Assembly (NCBI RefSeq): GCF_902706285.1 | Contig: NZ_CACSKD010000007.1 | Span: 124,001-188,000 of the forward strand | Direction of reading: 5' to 3' | DNA from: Rhizobium sp. 18055 | GTDB lineage: Bacteria > Pseudomonadota > Alphaproteobacteria > Rhizobiales > Rhizobiaceae | Length of the DNA stretch: 64,000 nucleotides | In this document: in pieces, positions 9,691 through 19,224 of the stretch | Position numbering within the stretch: position 1 is the stretch's first letter | Layout: the number at the start of each line of letters is the position of its first letter | Position numbers and translations under genes: made by a program | The notes under the pieces: model-generated | What the model saw: the letters and a program-made list of their open reading frames with translations, nothing else | Database searches by the model: none | What the model was told of the DNA's origin: nothing

Positions 9691-9951
9691 TCAGTCGGCC
9701 GAGGGAAGCCGGCGCATGGTGAACTCGATCTGGTCATTGTCGATCTGTCTCCAGCTTTCGACTTCGGTCCAGTACGCGGCTTTCGGATATTCGTCGAACC
9801 ATTCGCGTGCCTTGGCGCGGGCATCCAGAACGGCCAGGCAATAGGTCTGTCGCACGAAGCGATCATTCTTGCGCAGCGTGCCCTCGGCCCGGTGTGTCGC
9901 AATCCTTCGCTTCAAGCCGTCAAACGACGGTGATCCTGGGATCTTTGCCAT
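9691..9951 (-). CDS. Small conserved-looking protein, function unknown (86 aa)
   Basis: Not a family I can name. It is a soluble, basic, Trp/Tyr-rich protein (WFDEYPKAAYWTEVESW) with no signal peptide, membrane helix or Cys pair. The ATG at 9951 has a good AGGGAG Shine-Dalgarno about 8 bp upstream, which supports real translation. It is convergent with the Na/Pi cotransporter gene (20 bp apart) and divergent from hemF. Confidence 0.65.
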   Translation of the reverse strand: MAKIPGSPSFDGLKRRIATHRAEGTLRKNDRFVRQTYCLAVLDARAKAREWFDEYPKAAYWTEVESWRQIDNDQIEFTMRRLPSAD

Positions 9952-10133
9952 ATAAATCTCCCTCTGAAACCAAAAGGTAGTATCGAAATTCTCAATTTGC
10001 GAGTCGAATCTGAGGGCGCCCCAAGCCCCTCTTTTCCTGCGGTTGGCGAGAGGCCGGGCGACCTGCTATCAGGGGCAATCATCATTACGACAAGAGTCGC
10101 ATCCCTGATGCGGGCATACCGGAGACGACAGAC

Positions 10134-11048
10134 ATGGAACGACCCGACCTTCCGATCGGCCTGCCCGCGGATATCGAGCAAAAGAAGGAAGCGGCACGCA
10201 GCTGGTTCGAGAGCCTGCGCGACACCATCTGCGCCTCCTTCGAAGCCATCGAGGACGAACTGACCGGTCCGCTGTCCGACCGTGAACCCGGCCGTTTCGT
10301 CGCCAAGGACTGGAGCCGTGAAAGCGGCGCAGGCGGCGGCGGGCGCATGTCGATGATGGAAGGCCGCGTTTTCGAGAAGGTCGGCGTCCACACCTCCACC
10401 GTCTACGGCGAGTTCAGCGCCGACCTGCGCGCCCAGATGCCCGGCGCCAAGGACGACCCGCGCTTCTGGGCCTCCGGCATTTCGCTGATCGCCCATCCGG
10501 TGAACCCGAACGTCCCCGCCGTGCACATGAACACCCGCATGGTCGTCACCTCCAGCCGCTGGTTCGGCGGTGGCGCCGACCTGACGCCGGTGCTCGACCG
10601 TCGCCGCACCCAGGAGGACGAGGATACGAGGCTGTTCCACAAGGCGATGGAAATCGCCTGCCGCAGCCATACCGCCGTCGCTCATTACCCCGCTTACAAG
10701 CAATGGTGCGACGAGTATTTCTTCCTGAAGCACCGCAACGAGCAACGCGGCACCGGCGGCATCTTTTACGACTGGCTGCATTCGAGCGAGGAAGCCGGCG
10801 GCTGGGACGCCGATTTCGCCTTCACTCGCGACGTCGGCCGCGCATTTTCGATGGTGTATCCACGGATCGTCCGCTCCAATTTCAATAAACAGTGGACAGA
10901 GGCTGATCGCGACGAACAATTGATTCGTCGCGGGCGATATGTCGAGTTCAACCTGCTATATGACCGAGGCACGATCTTCGGCTTGAAAACGGGCGGGAAT
11001 GTCGAGTCCATTCTCTCATCACTGCCCCCTACCGTTCGCTGGCCGTAA
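10134..11048 (+). CDS. hemF: Oxygen-dependent coproporphyrinogen III oxidase
   Basis: 304 residues, the family's normal length. HemF oxidatively decarboxylates coproporphyrinogen III to protoporphyrinogen IX using O2 in heme synthesis, acting as a soluble homodimer. Visible family signatures are [18 protein letters not shown], the stretch [17 protein letters not shown], the segment [21 protein letters not shown] and the C-terminal [18 protein letters not shown]. The start ATG has GGAG about 9 bp upstream. It appears to be a single-gene unit. I see no clear FNR-like box in the 180 bp upstream. Confidence 0.96.
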   Translation: MERPDLPIGLPADIEQKKEAARSWFESLRDTICASFEAIEDELTGPLSDREPGRFVAKDWSRESGAGGGGRMSMMEGRVFEKVGVHTSTVYGEFSADLRAQMPGAKDDPRFWASGISLIAHPVNPNVPAVHMNTRMVVTSSRWFGGGADLTPVLDRRRTQEDEDTRLFHKAMEIACRSHTAVAHYPAYKQWCDEYFFLKHRNEQRGTGGIFYDWLHSSEEAGGWDADFAFTRDVGRAFSMVYPRIVRSNFNKQWTEADRDEQLIRRGRYVEFNLLYDRGTIFGLKTGGNVESILSSLPPTVRWP

Positions 11049-11150
11049 CCGGGAGGAAAGATCGGTAAAATGCGCGTGAGAGCCTTTTAAAGCAGCGGAC
11101 CCGATACCAATTTATAGATGTACGCGCGTAACAATCGGAGGAGGATTGTA

Positions 11151-11411
11151 ATGACGATACAAAGTGGAACACCAGCAGCGGCAGGTGTCCAAGACCCATC
11201 CCGCCCCATCGATACGCCAGAGCTGCTGAACAGGCTCGCCGAGGCGTTAAAAGCGAAAAGCGGCTCGGACTTGCCCCTTTCCTGCTTTGTGGAACAGGTC
11301 AAGCTTCAGCTCGCCGGCGGCAGGTCTCCCGAGGAGATGGCACGTCTGGCCGATGGCCAGGACAACCGTGCCCCCACGGATTGCTTCCGCGCCTGGGCCA
11401 TGCCCGAATAA
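11151..11411 (+). CDS. Hypothetical small protein (86 aa)
   Basis: No family recognised. The ATG at 11151 is preceded by a near-perfect GGAGGA, which decides the start against an upstream ATG at 11118. The product is soluble, with a Thr/Ala/Gly-rich N-terminus and a helical middle (PELLNRLAEALKAKSG), and no signal peptide or TM. It lies 102 bp after hemF and could share its transcript. Confidence 0.6.
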   Translation: MTIQSGTPAAAGVQDPSRPIDTPELLNRLAEALKAKSGSDLPLSCFVEQVKLQLAGGRSPEEMARLADGQDNRAPTDCFRAWAMPE

Positions 11412-11571
11412 TCGGAGGCTGGGCCCGGGATGAAGCGAAAGCTTCGATCGAACCGGCCGGTGCGGCGCCCGGCCGGAACCTTCTGATCGCTCGGGCATTC
11501 CCATAGACACGCCTGACGACGCCAAAATGCGCGCCGGGCGTGATGAGAAGAATCCAAGTCAGGAGGAGACG

Positions 11572-11757
11572 ATGAGACTTTTCGAATGTGGATCGCTGGT
11601 CCCCGGATGCAGCTGGCATACACGCGCAAGCGACGACGCTGAAGTCGTCCGCCGCGCCGTGGAACACATGAAATCCGCGCATGGCGAAACCGTCATCCGC
11701 GAAAACATGGTCGATAACATCAAGGCCCGCATCCGCAACGAAGCGCACGCGGCCTGA
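11572..11757 (+). CDS. DUF1059 family small protein (61 aa)
   Basis: A short protein with the DUF1059 pattern: an N-terminal strand, a conserved Cys pair region (FECGSLVPGCSWHTRA), and then a helix with EVVRRAVEHMKSAHG. The spacing of Cys and His (C-x6-C...H) suggests a small metal-binding or AbrB-like fold, but function is unknown. The start ATG has AGGAGGAG about 4 bp upstream, choosing it over an in-frame ATG 15 codons earlier. It is convergent with the CCA gene, 18 bp away. Confidence 0.82.
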   Translation: MRLFECGSLVPGCSWHTRASDDAEVVRRAVEHMKSAHGETVIRENMVDNIKARIRNEAHAA

Positions 11758-11775
11758 TTGTTGGATTCGGCCTGA

Positions 11776-13029
11776 TTATTTGGTGAGACCATCGAGCCGG
11801 GCGAGCAGTGCCGCCCGGTCGGAGGAGAAGTTCTCTTCAACCCACTGATTTTCCAGCGTTGACAGCGTCTCGCCGACCTGCCGGCCCGATGGAATGCCCT
11901 TGGCCATCACATCGGTGCCATTCACAGGAAATGCCGGCTTGACCCATCTTTTTGCATGATCGAGCAGCTTGTTCAGTCGCGCCGAGCGCGCCATTTCCTT
12001 CATGTCGTCTTCCGCCTTGCCGCGTGCCACCGCCAGCGCGAGTTTTATGCGCGTGACGATACCCTCCGCACCATTCCGATAGAGCAACCGCTCGAACGCT
12101 GCAGCCGAGATCTCGTCGTTGACGGGGGCAGCATTCGCCCAAGTCTTGAAGAACGCCGCCTCGGCATTGGCGAATTTCAGCCGTTCCGCCATCGCCGCCA
12201 ATCGGGCCGCATCCGGTGGCACGATCGATGCCAGCCTCAGCAGTGGATCGGGTTTCCAGCCGAGCGCCTGCTCGGTGGCGACAAGCGCCGGGATCGCATC
12301 GATGCCCCACTTTTCCGTTTCCGGCAGGATCTCGGTCAGCGTTCCCACCGTCCGCATCCACAACAGCGCCCGCCCCGGATCGTCGGCAGACAGCAACTTG
12401 CGCATCTCAGACCAAACGCGTTCGGCCGACAATGTCTGGAGCTTCGAGCGCGCCGCCGCACAGGCCCGCAACCCGTCTGCATCCGGTCGGCCGGAGCCGT
12501 AATAGGCAAAGAAGCGGAAGAACCTCAGGACGCGGAGATAATCCTCGGAAATTCGCGTCGCGGCATCGCCGATGAAGCGGATGTTGCGCTTCTCGAGATC
12601 AGCCAGCCCACCAACCAGATCGACCACCTCGCCGTGCTCGTCGACATAGAGCGCGTTGATCGTCAGGTCGCGCCGCTCGGCGTCCGTCTGCCAGTCGGTG
12701 CTGAACGCCACCTTGGCGCGGCGCCCATCGGTCTCGACATCGGCGCGCAGCGTCGTCACCTCAAACGGCTTGCGATCGATGACAAGCGTCACCGTACCAT
12801 GCTCGACACCCGTCGGCACCGCCTTGATGCCGACAGCCTTTGCCCGCTCGATCACCACATCGGGCGTCAAGCTCGTCGCCACATCGATATCGCTGACATC
12901 AAGTCCCATCAGGCTGTTGCGCACGGCGCCCCCGACCACGCGGCCCTCGCCGCCATCGGCGTTGAGCAGAGCAAAGACGCGCTTCAGCGCCGGGTCGTTG
13001 AACCATGCTGCGTGAGCAAGGTTGGTCAT
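11776..13029 (-). CDS. cca: CCA tRNA nucleotidyltransferase / poly(A) polymerase family (417 aa)
   Basis: Class II nucleotidyltransferase. The N-terminal domain holds GGAVRNSLMG (about residues 36-45) and the DIDVAT metal-binding Asp pair, followed by the RRDLTINAL template-recognition motif and an RNA-binding helical C-terminus. In alphaproteobacteria this family adds or repairs the 3'-terminal CCA of tRNAs from CTP and ATP. The start codon overlaps the stop of the preceding NUDIX gene (ATGA, 13026-13029), so the two are translationally coupled. Length is normal for the family. Poly(A) polymerase cannot be excluded from sequence alone but is less likely in this genomic setting. Confidence 0.93.
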   Translation of the reverse strand: MTNLAHAAWFNDPALKRVFALLNADGGEGRVVGGAVRNSLMGLDVSDIDVATSLTPDVVIERAKAVGIKAVPTGVEHGTVTLVIDRKPFEVTTLRADVETDGRRAKVAFSTDWQTDAERRDLTINALYVDEHGEVVDLVGGLADLEKRNIRFIGDAATRISEDYLRVLRFFRFFAYYGSGRPDADGLRACAAARSKLQTLSAERVWSEMRKLLSADDPGRALLWMRTVGTLTEILPETEKWGIDAIPALVATEQALGWKPDPLLRLASIVPPDAARLAAMAERLKFANAEAAFFKTWANAAPVNDEISAAAFERLLYRNGAEGIVTRIKLALAVARGKAEDDMKEMARSARLNKLLDHAKRWVKPAFPVNGTDVMAKGIPSGRQVGETLSTLENQWVEENFSSDRAALLARLDGLTK

Positions 13030-13676
13030 GCGTATAGCCTTTCATAAAGCGTGCGGACGATGCCGGCGGTGATGCCCCATATCATCCGCGTTTCATAGGG
13101 CATCCGGTAGAAATGCCGGTCGAGCCCGTCGATCACCCGCTTGTCGCGGATATGATTGCCGGGCGCCATCAGGAACGACAGCGGCACTTCGAAAACATCG
13201 TCCACCTCGTCTGGATTGAGCTTGAGATCGAAGCCGCGCTGCACCACCGCCAGCACGGGCGTGATCCGAAAACCCGTCGAGGCGAGATAGACCGGCAACC
13301 GCCCGACCGTCTCGACGAAAGGACCCTTCAGCCCGATCTCCTCGTCGGCCTCGCGCATCGCCGCCTGCTCCGGCGTCTCCTCCTCGCCGTCGATCTTGCC
13401 GCCGGGAAAGGCGATCTGGCCGGAATGCTTGCGCAGCGTCGAAGTGCGCAGCGTGAAGATCACATGCGCCTCGTCGCCGTCGTCGATGACAGGCACCAGC
13501 ACCGCCGCATCGCGCAGCTTGAAGGTCTCGACCTCGGCGACGATCTCCGGATTGAGGATATGGTCGCCATGATCGCGCCAGGACACGTCCACAGGGCCAC
13601 CCATCTGGTGCAGTGCCCGCCGGCGGAATTCGGCGGCGGAATAGAGCGCCCGGCGATCTGGCATCCCATCGGTCAT
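13026..13676 (-). CDS. CoA pyrophosphatase-type NUDIX hydrolase (216 aa)
   Basis: Carries the extended signature of the CoA-specific NUDIX subfamily: TLRTSTLRKHSGQIAFPGG, followed by the Nudix helix residues READEEIGL. Enzymes of this group split CoA and acyl-CoAs to phosphopantetheine compounds and 3',5'-ADP using Mg or Mn. I start at the ATG 13676, whose ATGA overlaps the stop of the upstream DUF1285 gene; the same 4-bp overlap exists with cca downstream. The three genes thus form a tight operon. The substrate is inferred from the motif only. Confidence 0.9.
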   Translation of the reverse strand: MTDGMPDRRALYSAAEFRRRALHQMGGPVDVSWRDHGDHILNPEIVAEVETFKLRDAAVLVPVIDDGDEAHVIFTLRTSTLRKHSGQIAFPGGKIDGEEETPEQAAMREADEEIGLKGPFVETVGRLPVYLASTGFRITPVLAVVQRGFDLKLNPDEVDDVFEVPLSFLMAPGNHIRDKRVIDGLDRHFYRMPYETRMIWGITAGIVRTLYERLYA

Positions 13677-14296
13677 CGCGACAATGCGTCCAGCTCGCTC
13701 GCCGGCATGACAGGAAATAGCTCGCCATCGGAGCACAGGCAGAACATAGCGACGCCATCGACGTCCAAGGTCTCGCCGAGCTCCACCAGTTCGTACATCA
13801 CCGCCCGCGACACCAGCGCCTCAAGACCGCCGCGCACATGCAGGTACGGCTTCAATTCCTTGTTATCCCCATGAATGACGAAGCGCAGCGGATGCGACTT
13901 GCCAGCCTCGACAACATCGCCGACATTGGTGCGGAAGGTAAGCAGTGCCTGCCCGTCCCTGACGGACGCATTCATCTCCACGGCCACGAAAGGCGCATCG
14001 ACCACACGGATGCCGACTTTTTCCACAGGAGTTACGAGATATGTCTTGCCGTCATCATCCCTGCGCAGCACCGTTGAAAACAGCCGCACCAGAGGCGCCC
14101 GGCCAATCGGCGTTCCCATGTAGAACCACGTCCCGTCGGCGCGGATTTCCATGTCGATGTCGCCACAGAACGGCGGATTCCATTTTTCGACCGGCGGAAG
14201 GCCGCGTTTTCCGTCGCCGGTGTCACCAGCGGCGCGCGAAATCAATGCGGCCAGATCTGCCGCATCGGTCGTCGCCTTGATATCTTCGGCTGCCAT
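13673..14296 (-). CDS. DUF1285 domain-containing protein (207 aa)
   Basis: First gene of the DUF1285-NUDIX-CCA operon. It matches DUF1285 by its central segments: VEKWNPPFCGDIDMEI, then DGTWFYMGTPIGR, LVTPVEKVGI and ELVELGETLDVDG. It is soluble with no signal peptide, and its biochemical function is unknown. The ATG follows GGGACGGA. It diverges from the MoxR operon across 162 bp, so the two operons may be co-regulated; this pairing is common in rhizobia as far as I know. Confidence 0.88.
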   Translation of the reverse strand: MAAEDIKATTDAADLAALISRAAGDTGDGKRGLPPVEKWNPPFCGDIDMEIRADGTWFYMGTPIGRAPLVRLFSTVLRRDDDGKTYLVTPVEKVGIRVVDAPFVAVEMNASVRDGQALLTFRTNVGDVVEAGKSHPLRFVIHGDNKELKPYLHVRGGLEALVSRAVMYELVELGETLDVDGVAMFCLCSDGELFPVMPASELDALSR

Positions 14297-14458
14297 TGTT
14301 CCGTCCCGGTTTGCACTTAACCCAAGAATGTCACGAGATAGTCATTCGAAACGAACTTGTCAGCCCGCAACATCTTCATAACTCTATCGGGTATGAGGCA
14401 CACGTGTAAAAGTCCGACGATTCGCGATGAATGATATCAGCCGCTGGAGAGATGCCTG

Positions 14459-15469
<1,011 letters not shown>

Positions 15470-15495
15470 CGAAACAGATTAGGGAAGCCTCACGC

Positions 15496-16416
15496 GTGGC
15501 ATCGATCGGACAGACCGTCACTCCGACCCCAGGCAGCGATGCCCTTGCACGAGCAAGGCAGCGCGCCAGCCTGTTGCCGGATTGCCTGGTGGAAGCCAAA
15601 CGCATCGCCAACACCGTGATTGCCGGCTGGCACGGTCGCCGCAAGCGCGGCATCGGCGAGAATTTCTGGCAGTTCCGGCCCTATAGCGAGGGCGAAAGCC
15701 TGTCGCGCATCGACTGGCGCCGCTCCGCCCGCGACGATCATACCTATATCCGCGACCGCGAATGGGAGGCCGCCCACACCATCTGGCTCTGGGCCGACAT
15801 GTCGCCGTCGATGATGTTCAAATCGAGCTTCGGCAGCGTTTCCAAGGAAAGCCGGGCGCTGGTGATCATGCTGGCGCTGGCCGAAATCCTTGCCCGCTCC
15901 GGCGAACGCGTTGGCTGCCCCGGCGTCATGGAGCCGATCTCCGCCCGCAATGCCGCCGAACGGCTGGCCGTCGCACTGATGCACGCGCCGCTGACAGGCG
16001 GCCTGCCCGACACCTCGATGATCCGCGGCTGGAGCGATCTGGTGCTGATCGGCGATTTCCTCGATGACGCGCAAGCCGTCATGTCACGCATCGGCCCATT
16101 GGCCCGGCGCGGCATGCGCGGCCACGTGATCGAGGTCGCAGATCCCGCCGAAGAGCTGTTCCCCTATAGCGGCCGAACCGAATTCACCGACCCGGAGACA
16201 GGTGCCAAGCTCACCTCCGGCCGCGCCGAAAACATCCGCGAGGCCTACGCCCGCGCCTATCTCGACCGTCGCGATGCGCTTGGCCAGAGCCTGCGCCATC
16301 TCGGCTGGACCTTCGTCAGTCACCGCACCGATCACCTCGCCTCCGAGGCGCTGGTCGCCGTCCACATGCATCTGTCCGGCATGCCGGGCAAGGCCACCCA
16401 TGGAGGCCAGCTGTGA
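15496..16416 (+). CDS. DUF58 domain-containing protein (306 aa)
   Basis: GTG start (15496) with AGGGAAG upstream. The DUF58 core is visible: GRRKRGIGENFWQFRPYSEG (about residues 45-65), SLSRIDWRRSARDDHTYIR, and a VWA-like stretch beginning WLWADMSPSM, whose D-x-S-x-S resembles a MIDAS metal site. DUF58 proteins accompany MoxR ATPases and probably act as substrate adaptors. Its stop codon overlaps the GTG of the next gene (GTGA, 16413-16416). Confidence 0.92.
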   Translation: MASIGQTVTPTPGSDALARARQRASLLPDCLVEAKRIANTVIAGWHGRRKRGIGENFWQFRPYSEGESLSRIDWRRSARDDHTYIRDREWEAAHTIWLWADMSPSMMFKSSFGSVSKESRALVIMLALAEILARSGERVGCPGVMEPISARNAAERLAVALMHAPLTGGLPDTSMIRGWSDLVLIGDFLDDAQAVMSRIGPLARRGMRGHVIEVADPAEELFPYSGRTEFTDPETGAKLTSGRAENIREAYARAYLDRRDALGQSLRHLGWTFVSHRTDHLASEALVAVHMHLSGMPGKATHGGQL

Positions 16417-19223
16417 ACGCCCTACCTTTCGCCTTCGCCTACCCCGCCATCCTCGGCGCGCTGGTCGCGCTGCCGGTCATCTGGTGGCTGCTGCGCCTCA
16501 CCCCGCCACGCCCGAAGACCGAAGTCTTCCCGCCGCTGCGCATCCTCGCCACCGTGCTGAAGCGCGAGGAGACCCCGTCGCAAAGCCCCTGGTGGCTGAC
16601 GCTGCTGCGCATGCTGCTTGCCGCCGCCGTCATCCTCGCCATCGCCGACCCGGTGTTCAACCCGCGCACCAGCTCGATCGCATCGGGTGGCCCGCTGGTC
16701 CTCTTCGTCGATAACGGCTGGGCGACAGCACCCGACTGGGAACGTCGCGTCCAGACCGCAGACGCCCTGATCGACGACGCCGATGCCGCAGGCACCCCCG
16801 TCGCCATCGCCTTCACCGCAGACTCGACCAACGATGCCGTCGCCGGCACCGCCGCCGTCGCCCGCGAAAAACTCCGCGCCGCCGAGCCGCAGCCGCTGGT
16901 GCCTGATCGCCAGCGCGCCTTCGAAGCCCTGCGCGCCGCACTGAATGGCGCCCACCCCGGCACCCTCGCCTTCCTCACCGATGGTGCAGCCTCCAGGGAC
17001 AACGACGCCACCGTCCGCCAGCTTTCCGATTTGCTGCCGGCGCAGCTGCGGCTGATCTCAGGCGACGCCACGCAGACCGTCGCCATCACCGCCGCCAACA
17101 ACGCCGCGGATTCGATGACCGTCACCGCCACACGCCTCGACGGCGCGCTTGCCGCAACCCTGCCGCTGACGGCGCAGGACGCGCAGGGCCGCGCCATTGC
17201 CGCGGGCTCGGTGTCATTCCAACCCGGCCAGTCGGTCGCCACAGGCTCGATTGCCGCCCCCTTCGAGATGCGCAACGATTTCGCCCGCGTCAGCGTCGAC
17301 AACCATGCCACCGCAGGCGCCGTCCACCTGCTCGACGACGGCTTCAAGCGCCGCCGCGTCGTGCTTTTGTCGGGCGAGGCCAGCGACAGCTTCCAGCCGC
17401 TGCTGTCGCCGCTCTATTACATCCAGCGCGCGCTTCAGCCCTACGCCGACCTGATCGAGCCGAACGCCCCCGACCTCGCCACCTCGATCCCCGATCTTCT
17501 GGCGCAAAATCCTTCCGTCATCGTCATGGCCGACATCGGCCGCCTGCCGCAGGAGACCTATGAGCCGCTGCAGCGCTGGATCAACAATGGCGGCACGCTG
17601 ATTCGCTTTGCCGGTCCGCGCCTTGCCGCTGCCCCCGCCGACGATCCGCTGGTGCCGGTGACGCTCCGCCAGGGCGAACGCTCGCTCGGCGGCGCGCTCT
17701 CCTGGGCCGAGCCCCAGCAACTGGCCGAGTTCCCGAATTTCGGCCCCTTTGCCGGCATGCCGCGCCCGACCGATGTCACCATCAAGCGCCAGGTGCTGGC
17801 CGAACCAACCCCCGACCTTGCTGAACGCACCTGGGCCAGCCTTGCCGACGGCACGCCGCTGGTGACGATGAAGCCGATGAATGCCGGCCGCATCGTCCTC
17901 TTCCACGTCAGCGCCGAGGCCACATGGTCCGACCTGCCGATATCAGGCAATTTCGTCGAGATGCTCCGCCGCCTCGTGCAGCTGTCGCGCTCCGGCGGCG
18001 TCACCTCCGAATCCGGCGCCACCACGGCCGAGGCTCTTCCCCCCTTCCGCCTGCTGACGGCCAAGGGCGCCTTGACCACCGAGACCGGCGCTGCCCGGCC
18101 GCTGATCCCCAACGCCAAGGCCACCCCGGTCGCCGGCTTCGAAAATCCACCGGGCCTCTACGGCTCCGAGGAAGGGTTCACCGCCTTGAACGTCCTGCCC
18201 GCAAACACCGAACTGAAGCCGATCGACGCCTCTGGCGTGACACTGGTGCGCGAAGGGCTGATCGGCGGCGAGACATGGTCGGCCAAGCCGTCGCTGTTCC
18301 TGCTGGCCTTTCTGCTGCTGTTGGCGGACAGCCTGATCGTGATGTTCATGGGCGGCGCCTTCTCGCGCCTGCGCCCCGCCGCCCGCACCGCGGCACTCAT
18401 CGCCGTCGCCCTTAGCGCCGCCTTCCTCGTCCAGCCCGGCCAGTCGCGCGCCGACGACAGCAAGCCCGGCGACGACCAGATCTTCCAGCGCCTCGACAAC
18501 ACCCACCTCGCCTATGTCGTCACCGGCGAGCCGGAGGTCGATCGCATCTCCGAGCGTGGCCTTGAGGGCCTGACCGAATTCCTCACCTTCCGCACCACGC
18601 TGGAGCCGGGCAAGCCCGTTGGCCTCGACCTCACCAAGGACGAGCTCGCCTTCTACCCGATCATCTACTGGCCCGTTTCGGCCACCGCACCGATGCCATC
18701 CGCCGCATCGATCAACCGCATCGACGCCTACATGCGCTCCGGCGGCACCGTGCTGTTCGATACCCGCGACCAGTTCAGCTCGCTCGACCTCGGTGGCAGC
18801 GCCAGCAGCGCCAATGGCGAACGGCTGCAGCAGATCCTCGCCAATCTCGACATTCCGCCGCTCGAACCGGTCCCCTCCGACCACGTGCTGACCAAGTCCT
18901 TCTACCTGCTCTCCAGCTTCCCCGGCCGCTATGCCGGCAGCCCGCTGTGGATCGAGGCACGGCAGGACAATCGCTCGACCAACGCCAAGTCGGCGGCGAC
19001 TGCCGACGGCGTTTCGCCGATCCTGATCACAGGCAATGATTTCGCCGGCGCATGGGCCGTGGACGAGACCGGCACGCCTCTGCTGCCGACCGTCCCGCCC
19101 GACGAAGCCCAGCGCGAATACGCCTATCGCAGCGGCGTCAACATCATGATGTACATGCTCACCGGCAACTACAAGACCGACCAGGTCCACATCCCCGCGC
19201 TTCTCGAACGGCTGGGACAGTGA
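16413..19223 (+). CDS. BatA-like membrane protein with C-terminal DUF4159 (936 aa)
   Basis: GTG start overlapping the previous stop, with GGAGG about 5 bp upstream. Order of parts: two N-terminal TM helices (about residues 5-25 and 52-72, the BatA-type double-TM domain), a VWA-like region (about 85-200) with LVLFVDNGW, a long periplasmic-looking central part, two more TM helices (about 625-680) around LLLLADSLIVMFMGG, and a C-terminal DUF4159 domain (about 695-935) with YPIIYWPVS and the strand-loop MRSGGTVLFDTRD. It probably forms a membrane complex with the MoxR, DUF58 and next-gene products. The fusion of BatA-like and DUF4159 parts is seen in other alphaproteobacteria. Confidence 0.9.
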   Translation: MNALPFAFAYPAILGALVALPVIWWLLRLTPPRPKTEVFPPLRILATVLKREETPSQSPWWLTLLRMLLAAAVILAIADPVFNPRTSSIASGGPLVLFVDNGWATAPDWERRVQTADALIDDADAAGTPVAIAFTADSTNDAVAGTAAVAREKLRAAEPQPLVPDRQRAFEALRAALNGAHPGTLAFLTDGAASRDNDATVRQLSDLLPAQLRLISGDATQTVAITAANNAADSMTVTATRLDGALAATLPLTAQDAQGRAIAAGSVSFQPGQSVATGSIAAPFEMRNDFARVSVDNHATAGAVHLLDDGFKRRRVVLLSGEASDSFQPLLSPLYYIQRALQPYADLIEPNAPDLATSIPDLLAQNPSVIVMADIGRLPQETYEPLQRWINNGGTLIRFAGPRLAAAPADDPLVPVTLRQGERSLGGALSWAEPQQLAEFPNFGPFAGMPRPTDVTIKRQVLAEPTPDLAERTWASLADGTPLVTMKPMNAGRIVLFHVSAEATWSDLPISGNFVEMLRRLVQLSRSGGVTSESGATTAEALPPFRLLTAKGALTTETGAARPLIPNAKATPVAGFENPPGLYGSEEGFTALNVLPANTELKPIDASGVTLVREGLIGGETWSAKPSLFLLAFLLLLADSLIVMFMGGAFSRLRPAARTAALIAVALSAAFLVQPGQSRADDSKPGDDQIFQRLDNTHLAYVVTGEPEVDRISERGLEGLTEFLTFRTTLEPGKPVGLDLTKDELAFYPIIYWPVSATAPMPSAASINRIDAYMRSGGTVLFDTRDQFSSLDLGGSASSANGERLQQILANLDIPPLEPVPSDHVLTKSFYLLSSFPGRYAGSPLWIEARQDNRSTNAKSAATADGVSPILITGNDFAGAWAVDETGTPLLPTVPPDEAQREYAYRSGVNIMMYMLTGNYKTDQVHIPALLERLGQ

Positions 19224-19224
19224 C